Assembly: GCF_009770985.1 (NCBI RefSeq)
Contig: NZ_WSRW01000001.1
Coordinates: 62,001 to 126,000, forward strand
Origin: Mucilaginibacter lacusdianchii
GTDB taxonomy: Bacteria; Bacteroidota; Bacteroidia; Sphingobacteriales; Sphingobacteriaceae
DNA: 64,000 nucleotides
Direction: 5' to 3'
Below are positions 45,149 through 54,764 of this stretch, one piece after another. Both the position numbers and the translations under genes were made by a program. The notes below the pieces were generated by a model that saw nothing but the letters and a program-made list of their open reading frames with translations, was not told where the DNA came from and searched no databases. Position 1 is the first letter of the stretch; the number at the start of each line of letters is the position of its first letter.

Positions 45149-45164
45149 TACTTTCGCAAATATG
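45149..45164. promoter_or_regulatory. overlapping divergent -7 boxes
   Basis: Plus strand TACTTTCG (45149-45156) faces NamZ. Minus strand CATATTTG (complement of 45157-45164) faces the permease. Each is one mismatch from TAnnTTTG, and they abut. Confidence 0.4.
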
Positions 45165-45219
45165 CGGATTTGCTGTTAAACCCAACGGCAAGCCAAATTG
45201 TTTTTTATTGATACCTGCC

Positions 45220-46461
45220 ATGAAGTTAAGTTTTTATACTGCTATAACAGCACTTTCCGTACTACTGCACACTGCGTGCCAGGGGCAAACCCAACCCAGT
45301 CGCCCGGTAGGCGCTATACGCTCCATACCGCTGGTAAAAAAAGGAGATCAAGGTATCCGAACCGGTGCCGACCAAACCACACTCTACTTTAATTACCTGA
45401 AAGGCCGCCGGGTTGGCATGGTGGTGAATCCAACTTCTATCATCAGTTCCACAAAAATGCCTTTGGTGGATAGCATGGTGAGGGCCGGCATCAGCATTAA
45501 AAAGATATTTGGGCCCGAGCATGGCTTTAGGGGCGATGCCAGTAACGGCGCTACTGTAAGTAGTAGTGTTGATGCCAAAACCGGTATACCGGTGGTATCT
45601 TTATACGGTAAAACTTACAAACCTGCAGTTGAAGATTTGAAGGACCTGGACCTGATGATTTTTGATATACAGGATGTAGGCACCCGCTTTTATACATATA
45701 TATCTACATTGCATTATGTAATGGAGGCATGTGCCGAAAACAACGTAGAGCTGATGATCCTCGATCGCCCTAACCCCAACGGCTTTTTTGTAGACGGCCC
45801 GGTGCTGGATAGTGCTTTTAAATCATTTGTGGGCATGCACCCCATACCCATTGTACACGGCATGACCATTGCCGAATATGCCCAGATGATTAACGGCGAG
45901 AATTGGCTTAAAAACAAGGTGCAATGCAAACTTAAAATCGTTAAAATGGCTAACTACCAACACGATATTCCATATGTATTACCGGTTAACCCATCGCCTA
46001 ATTTAAATACAGCACAATCCATTCTGCTGTATCCGGGCATATGCCTTTTTGAGGGCACTACGTTGAGTTTGGGCCGTGGCACTATGTTTCCTTTTCAAAT
46101 GGTTGGGCATCCGGCACTAAAAGGAAAATATTCGTTTTCATTTACACCAGTAAGTATTCCGGGTATGAGCGAAGATCCGCCGCAAAAAAATCAGGTTTGT
46201 TATGGTATTGATTTACGCCAGTACGATACTAATCAGCTACGCAAAAGCAAACACTTAAACTTGACTTGGTTGTTAAACCTGTACAAAACCTTTCCGGACA
46301 AGAGCCACTTTTTTAACGCTTATTTTACCAAGCTGGCCGGTGCCGACAAATTACGTAAACAAATTGAGGCCGGTTCAAGCGAAAAAGCCATCCGGGCCAG
46401 TTGGGAACCAGCGCTGAGCCGCTTTAAAACCATGCGAAAAAAATACCTGATTTATCAGTAA
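45220..46461 (+). CDS. namZ: exo-beta-N-acetylmuramidase NamZ (DUF1343)
   Basis: 413 residues from ATG 45220, with lipobox LLHTACQGQ. VGMVVNPTSI, FGPEHGFRGDASNGA, SLYGKTYKP, MIFDIQDVGTRFYTYISTL, ILDRPNPNG and SLGRGTMFPFQMVGHPA are the DUF1343 signatures. The family is now known as NamZ and removes terminal MurNAc from peptidoglycan chains in the periplasm. The longer frame is rejected because it precedes the signal peptide. No NagZ/AmgK recycling genes are nearby. Confidence 0.92.
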   Translation: MKLSFYTAITALSVLLHTACQGQTQPSRPVGAIRSIPLVKKGDQGIRTGADQTTLYFNYLKGRRVGMVVNPTSIISSTKMPLVDSMVRAGISIKKIFGPEHGFRGDASNGATVSSSVDAKTGIPVVSLYGKTYKPAVEDLKDLDLMIFDIQDVGTRFYTYISTLHYVMEACAENNVELMILDRPNPNGFFVDGPVLDSAFKSFVGMHPIPIVHGMTIAEYAQMINGENWLKNKVQCKLKIVKMANYQHDIPYVLPVNPSPNLNTAQSILLYPGICLFEGTTLSLGRGTMFPFQMVGHPALKGKYSFSFTPVSIPGMSEDPPQKNQVCYGIDLRQYDTNQLRKSKHLNLTWLLNLYKTFPDKSHFFNAYFTKLAGADKLRKQIEAGSSEKAIRASWEPALSRFKTMRKKYLIYQ

Positions 46462-46605
46462 AGTGTAATTGTTGTACCTTGCGAAACAATGGTTCAGCGT
46501 CATTGGTTCATAAGTGTTGCCTGACAGTTGAAAGTTCAGTCGTATATGGACCATGAACAATCACCTATGAACTAAATATCTATCAAAAAAAATTATACAA
46601 CTACT

Positions 46606-47523
46606 ATGAGAATAGTTTTTATGGGTACGCCGGAGTTTGCTGTTGCTTCGCTTGAAGCATTGCTGGAAGCCGGAAGCGATGTGGTGGGTGTGGTAACGGC
46701 ACCCGATAAACCAGCAGGTCGTGGACAAAAGCTGACCGAATCGGCCGTAAAGCAATACGCCGTATCGCAAGGTTTGCCGGTATTACAACCCGAAAAGCTT
46801 AAAAGTCCCGAATTTTTAGAACAGCTTAAAGCCTTAAATGCCGATTTACAAGTGGTGGTAGCTTTTAGAATGCTGCCCGAAGCGGTTTGGAACATGCCGT
46901 CAAAAGGCACTATCAATCTACATGCGTCTTTATTGCCTCAATACCGTGGTGCTGCGCCTATTAACTGGGCTATTATCAACGGTGAGCCCGAAAGCGGAGT
47001 TACTACTTTTTTTCTGAAACATGAGATTGACACCGGCGACATTTTGTTTGTAGAAAAAGTAAGCATAGCCGATGATGTGACCGCTGGCGAGTATCACGAC
47101 CGCCTGATGGCTAAAGGCGCAGGTTTACTGGTAAAAACTGTAAAAGCCATTGAAAGCGGCCGCTACACCGAACAACCACAGGAACAGCTGATTGAAGGAC
47201 AGGAACTAAAGCATGCGCCTAAAATCTTTAAAGATGATTGCAAGATTAACTGGAATCAGCCTATTGATAAGGTGTATAATTTAATTCGTGGCTTAAGCCC
47301 CTATCCTACTGCTTTCACCGAGCTAAACGGCAAAGTGTTAAAAGTTTTTAAAGCCGAAAAAGAATACGCATCGCCCGAAGCAGAAACAGGCACTTTTGTG
47401 ACTGACAATAAAACGTTCCTCAAGTTTGTCTGCGATAACGGTTACATTAGCCTTACTGATGTGCAGTTAGAAGGTAAAAAACGTATGGGAATCGAAGAAT
47501 TTCTTCGTGGCGTTAAATTATAA
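46606..47523 (+). CDS. fmt: methionyl-tRNA formyltransferase
   Basis: 305 residues. IVFMGTPEFAVASLEALLE at the start, then HASLLPQYRGAAPINWAIINGE (formyl-folate binding SLLPxYRGxxP), and DTGDILF; the C-terminal OB-like domain is RGLSPYPTAF then GKVLKVFKA. It formylates initiator Met-tRNA. Full length. A strong hairpin follows. Confidence 0.96.
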   Translation: MRIVFMGTPEFAVASLEALLEAGSDVVGVVTAPDKPAGRGQKLTESAVKQYAVSQGLPVLQPEKLKSPEFLEQLKALNADLQVVVAFRMLPEAVWNMPSKGTINLHASLLPQYRGAAPINWAIINGEPESGVTTFFLKHEIDTGDILFVEKVSIADDVTAGEYHDRLMAKGAGLLVKTVKAIESGRYTEQPQEQLIEGQELKHAPKIFKDDCKINWNQPIDKVYNLIRGLSPYPTAFTELNGKVLKVFKAEKEYASPEAETGTFVTDNKTFLKFVCDNGYISLTDVQLEGKKRMGIEEFLRGVKL

Positions 47524-47531
47524 ATAATTGC

Positions 47532-47561
47532 TTAAGCAGGCTTTATGTAGAGCCTGCTTAA
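47532..47561 (+). terminator. hairpin after fmt
   Basis: Perfect 11-bp stem (47532-47542 with 47551-47561), 8-nt loop, 8 bases after the stop. No clear U-tract. Confidence 0.6.
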
Positions 47562-47622
47562 CTCATCCTATCAAATTTACGTCATAAAAATCTGTTGTAA
47601 GCGTTTATTCGTTAATGCCTTT

Positions 47623-47630
47623 TAATTTTG
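47623..47630 (+). promoter_or_regulatory. -7 box TAATTTTG upstream of DUF3050 gene
   Basis: Exact TAnnTTTG match, directly followed by a GGAGG ribosome-binding site (47630-47634) and the ATG ten bases from the box end. Confidence 0.5.
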
Positions 47631-47640
47631 GAGGCATAAC

Positions 47641-48432
47641 ATGGCAAATTCAAATCCCCGCATTAACCGCTTAAAACAGCAGATTAACCCTTTAAGACAG
47701 CAATTAGTAAACCATCCGCTGTATTCACGTATTCAAAGTTTAAATGATTTGAATATCTTCATGGAGCATCATGCTTTTGCGGTATGGGATTTTATGTCGT
47801 TACTCAAAGCCTTGCAGCAAAAACTTACCTGTACACAAGTGCCTTGGATGCCGGTAGGCAGCGCTAATACGCGCTATCTGATCAATGAAATTGTAACTGG
47901 TGAAGAAAGCGATATTGACGAGCAAGGCAACCGTACCAGCCATTTTGAATTGTATCTGCGCGCCATGCAGCAATCAGGCAGCGGAGGTAAAGCCATAAGT
48001 GCTTTGTTTGATGAATTACGTGGCGGTAAAAATATAGACGAGGCGTTAATCATTGCCGACATACCCGAGGCGGCCTGCCGATTTACCCGTCATACTTTTG
48101 ATGTAATTGATACCAATCAGGCCTATCTGCAAGCAGCCGTATTTACTTTTGGCCGCGAAGATTTGATACCCGATATGTTTATCAGTATGGTGCGCGAAAT
48201 TAACCGCCAGTTTCCGGGCAAAGTCGACCTGCTATTGTATTACCTGGAACGCCACATTGAAGTAGACGGCGATCACCACTCTCACCTGGCTTACGAAATG
48301 ACCGCCGAACTATGCGCCGACGACGAAATCAAATGGGCACAAGCTACCCAAGCCGTTGAAGCCGCGTTGCAAGCGCGTATTGCATTGTGGGATGGTATTT
48401 TGGAGGTAATTGAAGCTAAAGAAGTGGCTTAA
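47641..48432 (+). CDS. DUF3050 (haem-oxygenase-like fold) protein
   Basis: 263 residues. [35 protein letters not shown] (approximate N-terminus) and the later [19 protein letters not shown] supply the conserved acidic/His residues of DUF3050, an all-helical family related to haem-oxygenase-like di-metal oxidases. Rarely seen here: a strong Shine-Dalgarno GGAGG seven bases before the ATG. Substrate unknown; the di-metal centre is family inference. Confidence 0.85.
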   Translation: MANSNPRINRLKQQINPLRQQLVNHPLYSRIQSLNDLNIFMEHHAFAVWDFMSLLKALQQKLTCTQVPWMPVGSANTRYLINEIVTGEESDIDEQGNRTSHFELYLRAMQQSGSGGKAISALFDELRGGKNIDEALIIADIPEAACRFTRHTFDVIDTNQAYLQAAVFTFGREDLIPDMFISMVREINRQFPGKVDLLLYYLERHIEVDGDHHSHLAYEMTAELCADDEIKWAQATQAVEAALQARIALWDGILEVIEAKEVA

Positions 48433-48999
48433 GTACTTTGTTTGTGCTTTGACTTCTTTTAATGTTCATTAGGATAGGGATATTCTTGAACCACAGCCGG
48501 TGGAAGTTACTGTTTTTCGTATTGTTTAATTGTTTTTATAGGCACTCAAGAGGGCTTCGCTGTTCTTTTTTGCGGTAAAAAAGAACAGTGACCAAAAGGA
48601 AATAAGCGTAGCGATCTCATGAACACCATCAAAAAGCAGGCAACAAAGTGAAAAACCTCTTGGCTGCACCTTCTCCTATATTTTGTCTGTACTTATACTT
48701 AAGAAAGTGGCAGCCTGAAAAGCTGAATGCCGAATCTTTTTTAAGGGCTTGTTCTATCAATTCTTTAATTCCATAAATTCCGGTTCAGACAAAAAGAAGC
48801 GCAGTGGCCTGCTATCGCGCCCGGGCCAGCGCTGGGTGATGTGGGCAGACAGGGGATCGCGAGAGCTAGGCCTTTTTGGATACTTTTGTGGCTATGACAA
48901 AAGTATCTAGCCCCTGCGGCAATGAGCAGACTAGCTTAAGTCAGAACCCACTAAAGGAAGTTAAATATCTAGCACTAAAATTAGATAAAAACTCCCTAC
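48433..48999. other. 567-base gene-free region with repeat-like content
   Basis: No supported gene. It contains a 12-bp hairpin (48560-48588) and a more GC-rich block at about 48790-48930. Translations of the block give only broken frames. It looks like a degenerate or interspersed repeat between a plus-strand and a minus-strand gene. Confidence 0.55.
48560..48588. repeat. 12-bp inverted repeat
   Basis: CTGTTCTTTTTT and its complement with a GCGGT loop. T- and A-rich arms mean it would act as a terminator in either direction, although it is about 130 bases from the nearest gene end. Confidence 0.55.
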
Positions 49000-49836
49000 T
49001 TACATATCATTCAACTCATCCATCAATTCTTTGCTCAACCTGTTAAAATAGCGTTTAACACCATACCCCATTACCCACTGAATACCACGGGTAGCATTGG
49101 TTAAAAACACCTCATCTGCTTCATTTAAGATATCTGGATTGATTTGCGCTTCGGTAACCGGAATATCGTTGTCCAAAGCCAGCTTGATAATTACGTCTCG
49201 CATTACACCAGCCACACAACCTTCGCTTAGTGCAGGGGTATACAAGTGGTTATCATACCAAACAAATACGTTAGAACTTAACGCCTCACACAAATAGCCA
49301 TTCTGATTTAAAATGAACACATCATCTAACCGGTGCTGCGTTTTGTATATGCCAGCCATTATGTAAATTAGCGAATTACAAGTTTTATGCCTTGACAGGT
49401 AATTGACGGGTTTAAGCAGCTCGGAATATACGTTCATGATAACGCCCTTACTATTCAGTTGAAAATCCGGCCTCTCTTCAGGCTGTAGTTCAATGCACCA
49501 TCCGGCACGGTTATCATTGGGTGTATACAGGCCGCCGGCATCGCGGTATACAGTTAAACGCAAGCGACCGTGCTTTACTTTGTTCCAAATAGCCAACTCT
49601 TCTGCCTTTTCTTTCAGAAACCAAGCATCCAGGTTTGAGTAACCTTCCATTTTCAGGTCCATCATTCCATGCTGCAAGCGACTGGCATGCAAATCAGCAA
49701 ACTTAAGCTGCCCATTAGTCAGTCGCATACTTTCAAAAAGACCATCGCCATACTTAAACGCCCGGTTACTGATAGGTAACATGGCACTGTCGGCCGGCAA
49801 TACTTCACCATTAAAATTTATAAAAGAAGGCATCAT
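49000..49836 (-). CDS. class IV aminotransferase (possible aminodeoxychorismate lyase, PabC)
   Basis: 278 residues, PLP fold type IV. FINFNGEVLPADSAMLPISNRAFKYGDGLFES (approximate) at the N-terminus, catalytic lysine in SRHKTCNSL, and EALSSNVFVWYD and EVFLTNATRGIQWV in the C-terminal half. The family includes BCAT, D-amino-acid aminotransferase and PabC. The short size and a pabB gene 11 kb away make PabC plausible, but BCAT-like activity cannot be excluded. It lies 20 bases behind rluD on the same strand. Start is either of two adjacent ATGs. Confidence 0.85.
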   Translation of the reverse strand: MMPSFINFNGEVLPADSAMLPISNRAFKYGDGLFESMRLTNGQLKFADLHASRLQHGMMDLKMEGYSNLDAWFLKEKAEELAIWNKVKHGRLRLTVYRDAGGLYTPNDNRAGWCIELQPEERPDFQLNSKGVIMNVYSELLKPVNYLSRHKTCNSLIYIMAGIYKTQHRLDDVFILNQNGYLCEALSSNVFVWYDNHLYTPALSEGCVAGVMRDVIIKLALDNDIPVTEAQINPDILNEADEVFLTNATRGIQWVMGYGVKRYFNRLSKELMDELNDM

Positions 49837-49856
49837 GCGATAGTGTAAACAATAAA

Positions 49857-50900
49857 TCAGGCGTTTTGCTCTGTGTTTGTGCTAATATATTTTCGCCATT
49901 TGTGTAACACAGCTTCAAAATCAGCAGGTAAAGGTGCTTCAAAATAAATATATTTCCGAGTGGTGGGGTGCACAAAGCCCAAACTTTGTGCATGCAGGGC
50001 CTGCCTTGGCATCAGTTCAAAGCAGTTTTCAATGAATTGCTTGTATTTGCTAAAAGTGGTTCCTTTTATAATGCGGTCGCCACCATAAGTAGCATCGCTA
50101 AATAACGGATGACCGATATGCTTCATATGCGCCCTTATTTGGTGGGTACGCCCGGTTTCTAACTGGCATTCAATCAGCGTTACATAACCAAAGCGTTCCA
50201 ATACTTTGTAATGCGTAACCGACCATTTACCTTTTTCCGGATCATCGTAAATAGACATTACACGGCGGTCGGCCACGCTGCGGCCAATGTATCCGGTTAC
50301 GGTACCATCCTGCTCTAAATCGCCCCAGGCCAAGGCTATATATTTTCGGGTAATAGTATGTTCAAAAAATTGCCGTGCCAGCCAGGCCATAGCACGCTCG
50401 TTTTTACTGATGAGTAACAAGCCCGACGTGTCTTTATCTATGCGGTGTACCAAACCAGGCCGGCCATCATTACCGGGCAAGGTAGGCAGTTGCTGAAAGT
50501 GGTAGACCAAGCCATTTACCAATGTACCGGTATAATTATTATAGCCCGGATGCACTACCAAACCAGGAGGTTTGTTTACGATCAGTACATCATCATCTTC
50601 ATAAGTGATGTTCAGCGGAATATTTTCGGGGTACACCTCCGTATCGCGGGGCGGATGTGGTAATACTACTGATATCACATCCTGTGGCTTTACCTTATAG
50701 CTCGACTTAATTGTCTTATCATTCACCAGTACGTTACCCAGTTCAATAGCATTTTGTATGCGATTGCGCGAGGCATTTTCGGTACGGTGCATCAAAAATT
50801 TATCTATACGCAACAAAGACTGGCCTTTGTCTACCACTATGCGCATATGCTCATAAAGGTCCTGCTCGTCTTGCTCGTTTAGTACTTGGTCGGGTATCAT
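49857..50900 (-). CDS. rluD: RluD-type 23S rRNA pseudouridine synthase
   Basis: 347 residues. An N-terminal S4 RNA-binding domain (about 30-90: LRIDKFLMHRTENASRNRIQN) is followed by the synthase domain with LVHRIDKDTSGLLLISKN, where the first Asp is catalytic, and QLETGRTHQIRAHMKHIGHPL. RluD isomerises uridines of helix 69 of 23S rRNA. Paralogues RluA/RluC are possible, but the S4 domain and overall pattern favour RluD. Confidence 0.92.
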   Translation of the reverse strand: MIPDQVLNEQDEQDLYEHMRIVVDKGQSLLRIDKFLMHRTENASRNRIQNAIELGNVLVNDKTIKSSYKVKPQDVISVVLPHPPRDTEVYPENIPLNITYEDDDVLIVNKPPGLVVHPGYNNYTGTLVNGLVYHFQQLPTLPGNDGRPGLVHRIDKDTSGLLLISKNERAMAWLARQFFEHTITRKYIALAWGDLEQDGTVTGYIGRSVADRRVMSIYDDPEKGKWSVTHYKVLERFGYVTLIECQLETGRTHQIRAHMKHIGHPLFSDATYGGDRIIKGTTFSKYKQFIENCFELMPRQALHAQSLGFVHPTTRKYIYFEAPLPADFEAVLHKWRKYISTNTEQNA

Positions 50901-51009
50901 TACAGCAAAAATAGAGCTTTTTAAGCGGTAACTGCTTTTCTTGATTTAATTATGAGATTAACATGCATCATTTAATATCATTAGGTACTCAAACTAAGGT
51001 AGCGGCTAT

Positions 51010-51017
51010 TAAATTTG
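51010..51017 (+). promoter_or_regulatory. -7 box TAAATTTG at the start codon of the PLP deaminase
   Basis: Exact TAnnTTTG match ending three bases before ATG 51021; transcription would start on the ATG itself. Confidence 0.5.
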
Positions 51018-51020
51018 CGC

Positions 51021-51920
51021 ATGCCCATTACGCTCGACATATTTAGCCCGATACACCGCTGGCAGCATCCGTTGTTTACAGAAAAAGGGCTGAACGTTTT
51101 CATTAAACGCGACGACCTGATTCATCCGCTTATATCGGGCAACAAATGGCGCAAGCTTAAATATGCATTGTTAAAAGCGCAGGCCGAGGACAAAAATCAT
51201 CTGGTAACTTTTGGCGGTGCCTATTCCAATCACCTGCTGGCTACAGCGGCTGCAGCCGCACAATTTGGCTTTAAAGCCACCGGCATAGTACGTGGCGAAG
51301 AAGTGCAAAACGATACGCTGTTTTTGTGCCGTTTGCATAGCATGCAACTTATATTTGTAAGCCGTGATGCTTATCGCAACAAACCGGCACTTTTTGAAGA
51401 GTATTTTGGCAGCGATGAGCAGGCATATTTTATTGACGAAGGTGGCGCATCGGCCGAAGCAGTGCAAGGGTGCAGTGAACTGGTGAACGAACTACCCAGG
51501 GTATACGAACACCTTTTTTGCGCCTGCGGCACTGGCACTACCGCAGCGGGTATTATCACCGGTTTACAGCAGCACCAGCTATTTACTCAATTTCATGCCG
51601 TACCTGTTTTAAAAAACGGCGAATTTATGCGGGATGAGATTAACCGCTATTTAACCATTCCTTTCTCCTACCAATTACATACCGACTATCATTTTGGTGG
51701 CTACGCCAAAACCACGCCCGAACTGCTGCAATTTGTCCAGAACTTTATTGCCACAACTGGCATACTCATTGAACCCGTTTATACCGGCAAAATGTTGTAT
51801 GCTTTGTTTGATAGGGCCCAACGAAATCATTTTGCATCAGGCAGCAACATTTTGGCCGTACATAGCGGAGGCATGATGGGGTTATTGGGGATGAAAGATC
51901 GATTTACGACTATAAAATAA
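51021..51920 (+). CDS. ACC deaminase/D-cysteine desulfhydrase-family PLP enzyme
   Basis: 299 residues, PLP fold type II. IKRDDLIHPLISGNKWRKLKY holds the PLP lysine (SGNKxxKL), then TFGGAYSNHLLATA and CGTGTTAAGII (phosphate-binding loop). The family deaminates 1-aminocyclopropane-1-carboxylate or D-cysteine. Specificity cannot be told from this sequence. A TTG two codons upstream is rejected as start in favour of ATG 51021. Confidence 0.88.
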   Translation: MPITLDIFSPIHRWQHPLFTEKGLNVFIKRDDLIHPLISGNKWRKLKYALLKAQAEDKNHLVTFGGAYSNHLLATAAAAAQFGFKATGIVRGEEVQNDTLFLCRLHSMQLIFVSRDAYRNKPALFEEYFGSDEQAYFIDEGGASAEAVQGCSELVNELPRVYEHLFCACGTGTTAAGIITGLQQHQLFTQFHAVPVLKNGEFMRDEINRYLTIPFSYQLHTDYHFGGYAKTTPELLQFVQNFIATTGILIEPVYTGKMLYALFDRAQRNHFASGSNILAVHSGGMMGLLGMKDRFTTIK

Positions 51921-52060
51921 AGCTATTCACATCGCTAACGGTCAAGCTAAAAGGGCGATAATTTCGTTTATATATTTATAGCATTAACTTCATCATTTTA
52001 TAAAACGCCTTTTCGGTTGCGAATTGAGCCTTTTTATATATTTAACCAAATTTAAAACCT

Positions 52061-53392
52061 ATGAATACTTTGCCGATCAAACCGGAGAACGTGCAATCTG
52101 TATTGCAAAAACATTTGATTGCCGATGGCTTTGACCTGACGTTTGATATGGAAAAAAGCAAAGGTGTGTACATCTATGATTCCAAACATAATCGCACACT
52201 GCTTGATTTTTTCACCTGCTTTGCGTCTGTTCCGCTGGGCTATAATCACCCTGCTCTGTTGGAAGATGAAGATTTCAAGAAAGATTTGCTGCTGGCCGCA
52301 TTAACCAATCCATCCAATTCAGATATATACACTACCCAATACGCTCGCTTTGTGCAAACCTTTAGTCGCGTAGGCATTCCGCATTATTTACCACATGCAT
52401 TTTTTGTAGCTGGCGGCGGACCGGCCATTGAAAATGCCCTCAAAACCGCTATGGACTGGAAGGTGCAGAAAAATTTTGCTAAGGGCTACACGTACGAAAA
52501 AGGTTTTAAGGTATTACATTTTGAGCATGCTTTTCATGGCCGACTAGGCTACACGTTAAGCCTAACCAATACCTTGCCTGTTAAAACTAAATGGTTTGCC
52601 AAATTTGACTGGCCGCGCGTATCACATCCCTCCGTCCGGTTTCCGTTAACGGATGAAAACATGGATGACCTGTTACGCCGGGAAGCCGAATCAATTACTC
52701 AAATTAAACAAGCTTTTGTTGATAATAAAGACGACATCTGCGCCATTATCATCGAACCTGTACAAGCCGAGGGTGGCGACAACCATGTACGCACCGAATT
52801 TATGGAACAGCTACGCCTGCTGGCTGATGAGAATGAAGCTATGCTAATTTACGACGAAGTACAAACCGGCGTGAGCCTGAGCGGTAAATTTTGGTGTTAT
52901 GAACATTTTGGCGAAAAGGCACAGCCCGACATTGTTGCTTTTGGAAAAAAGATGCAGGTATGCGGTATACTGGCTAGCAAACGAGTAGATGAAAACGAGC
53001 AAAATGTATTCAACGTGTCATCACGCATCAACTCCACTTGGGGTGGCAGCTTGGTAGATATGGTACGCATCACCAAAATACTGGAGGTAATTGAGCAAGA
53101 AGATTTGTGCAATCATGCTGCCCGTACAGGACAGTATCTCCAAAGCGAACTGTTGAAGCTAGCAGCAGAGCACCCTATCATTTGCAACATACGAGGCAAA
53201 GGGTTATTAACCGCGTTTGACTTTCCTGACAAAGCAATTCGTGATGCATTTATCAACAAAGGGTTAGCACACAATACCATGTTTTTAGGATGTGCACAAA
53301 AAACTATTCGTTTTAGGCCAGCATTAACTATGCAGGCTAAACATATAGATGAGGGAATAAGTATTATGAAAAAAATATTACAAACTATATAG
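52061..53392 (+). CDS. lat: L-lysine 6-transaminase
   Basis: 443 residues, class III PLP aminotransferase. SKGVYIYDSKHNRTLLDFF, FVAGGGPAIENALKTAMDWK, HAFHGRLGYTLSLTN, IIEPVQAEGGDNHVR and IYDEVQTGVSLSGKFW are the class III motifs, and VAFGKKMQVCG contains the PLP lysine. The whole pattern follows the LAT branch, which moves the epsilon amino group of lysine to 2-oxoglutarate to give piperideine-6-carboxylate (alpha-aminoadipate route). Likely monocistronic. Confidence 0.9.
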   Translation: MNTLPIKPENVQSVLQKHLIADGFDLTFDMEKSKGVYIYDSKHNRTLLDFFTCFASVPLGYNHPALLEDEDFKKDLLLAALTNPSNSDIYTTQYARFVQTFSRVGIPHYLPHAFFVAGGGPAIENALKTAMDWKVQKNFAKGYTYEKGFKVLHFEHAFHGRLGYTLSLTNTLPVKTKWFAKFDWPRVSHPSVRFPLTDENMDDLLRREAESITQIKQAFVDNKDDICAIIIEPVQAEGGDNHVRTEFMEQLRLLADENEAMLIYDEVQTGVSLSGKFWCYEHFGEKAQPDIVAFGKKMQVCGILASKRVDENEQNVFNVSSRINSTWGGSLVDMVRITKILEVIEQEDLCNHAARTGQYLQSELLKLAAEHPIICNIRGKGLLTAFDFPDKAIRDAFINKGLAHNTMFLGCAQKTIRFRPALTMQAKHIDEGISIMKKILQTI

Positions 53393-53577
53393 CTTACAAT
53401 AATATATCAGAAATTATTTTTCGATAAAAAAGTCTTTTTTTAGTTAGAAGATACTATACTTGCTTAACTAATGTTATATAATATTGATGTTTTATTACAA
53501 CATATTACTTAAACGTTAATATGCGGCGTAATAATTGCTGATTGATTAAATTTAAAAGCAAAATTCTACTAAATAAA

Positions 53578-54000
53578 ATGAGTAAACAAACTGAGAAATT
53601 GAAAAAACAGCTTCTCGAACTTTCTGATGTCATTAATGTGTTTCAATCCGAGGCGGTACAAGTAAAGATTATCGACAGGTTACTGGACACTATTTTAGAT
53701 GGTGACAAAGACGGTGATGATACTATAAGCAAAAGAACCCGCGGATTACAAAACCATCGCGATGCAGATCAAGGGGCAAGAAAACCCGGCGCTACTAAAG
53801 TTTTAAATCAGCTACTTAATACCAACTATTTTGACGAACCACATTCTATAGCCGACATAGCCAGCTACTGCAAAGACGAGTATGGTTCCGAGTTCAAGAC
53901 TTCAGAATTGTCGGGTATCTTACTAAAACTTTCTAACGATAACAAGCTACGCAGAGAGCGCAGTCATGAAAATAACCGTTACGAATATGTAAAAACTTAA
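53578..54000 (+). CDS. hypothetical protein
   Basis: 140 residues from ATG 53578; a TTG twelve codons upstream is less likely. A helical N-terminus (EKLKKQLLELSDVINVFQSEAVQVKI, approximate) is followed by a charged linker (DGDKDGDDTISKRTRG) and a C-terminal domain with SIADIASYCKDEYGSEFKTSELSGILLKL then NKLRRERS, helix-turn-helix-like by eye. A regulator is possible. It has its own promoter region (185 AT-rich bases) and a bidirectional terminator. Confidence 0.6.
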   Translation: MSKQTEKLKKQLLELSDVINVFQSEAVQVKIIDRLLDTILDGDKDGDDTISKRTRGLQNHRDADQGARKPGATKVLNQLLNTNYFDEPHSIADIASYCKDEYGSEFKTSELSGILLKLSNDNKLRRERSHENNRYEYVKT

Positions 54001-54031
54001 ACATAAAACCCTGAAAGTCAGGGTTTTATGT
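54001..54031 (+). terminator. bidirectional terminator
   Basis: Perfect 14-bp stem (54001-54014 with 54018-54031), 3-nt AAG loop, between convergent genes; T-rich on the right arm. Confidence 0.85.
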
Positions 54032-54041
54032 TTATTGTACT

Positions 54042-54764
54042 TTATATCAAATCAAATAGGCTATTTACGCCTAAAGCTTTTCGCGATAAAAATCCTTCGG
54101 CATACTTGGCTTGTATGGGTTTGCCAAACTCCCGGTTACGTGCTTCAATACCTAAAATAAAATCGGGGTTTGAAATATAAGTGGCAGGTTCATCTTTCCA
54201 TTCCGGATTATAAAACTGAGAACCGTAAGCTTTGATGCTCTCAATCTTCGTATCCATAAATTCGGTGATATCTACTACCAAATCGGGCTTAATGTAAGTA
54301 TCCTGAATAAAATGCAGTAGTTGCTTAGGTCGCCAGGCTTCCTGCAGTTTACCATTATTAAAAGTCTCGATTTTACGCAAACCAGCTAAAAAGCACGAAG
54401 CCTCTACCAGTTCGCTTGACCGGCCATGATCGGGGTGACGGTCATAGTAGGCATTGGTGATTACGATTTCGGGCTGGTAACGCCGTATCACCTCAATTAC
54501 CTTCATCTGGTACTCGGGCGTGTTTTGAAAAAAGCCGTCGGGTATACCCAGGTTATCTCTTACCGCCAGTCCGAGTATTTCGCCAGCTTTTTGTGCTTCC
54601 TGCGCCCTTATTTCGGGTGTACCACGTGTGCCTAATTCACCGCGAGTTAAATCAACAATGCCTGTTTTTTTACCCATGGCATTGTGCTTTAATAATGTTC
54701 CGGCACACCCCAGTTCGGCGTCATCAGGGTGTACTGCCAAAACTAAAATGTCAAGTTTTAACAT
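54042..54764 (-). CDS. bshB1: bacillithiol biosynthesis deacetylase BshB1
   Basis: 240 residues of the LmbE/GlcNAc-deacetylase fold. ILAVHPDDAELGCAGTL (approximate) has the AHPDD zinc motif, TRGELGTRG and YYDRHPDHGRS complete the active site, and FIQDTYIKPDLVVDIT is typical of BshB1. It deacetylates GlcNAc-malate in bacillithiol synthesis. It overlaps the glutathione-peroxidase-family gene upstream by seven bases, so the two are probably coupled: one makes the thiol, the other can use it. Confidence 0.93.
   Translation of the reverse strand: MLKLDILVLAVHPDDAELGCAGTLLKHNAMGKKTGIVDLTRGELGTRGTPEIRAQEAQKAGEILGLAVRDNLGIPDGFFQNTPEYQMKVIEVIRRYQPEIVITNAYYDRHPDHGRSSELVEASCFLAGLRKIETFNNGKLQEAWRPKQLLHFIQDTYIKPDLVVDITEFMDTKIESIKAYGSQFYNPEWKDEPATYISNPDFILGIEARNREFGKPIQAKYAEGFLSRKALGVNSLFDLI

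Noticed and set aside
45132..45221. ATG-started extension of the LolC/E permease
   Set aside because: Adds 30 unrelated residues, overlaps the divergent NamZ start, and the likely promoter lies inside this stretch.
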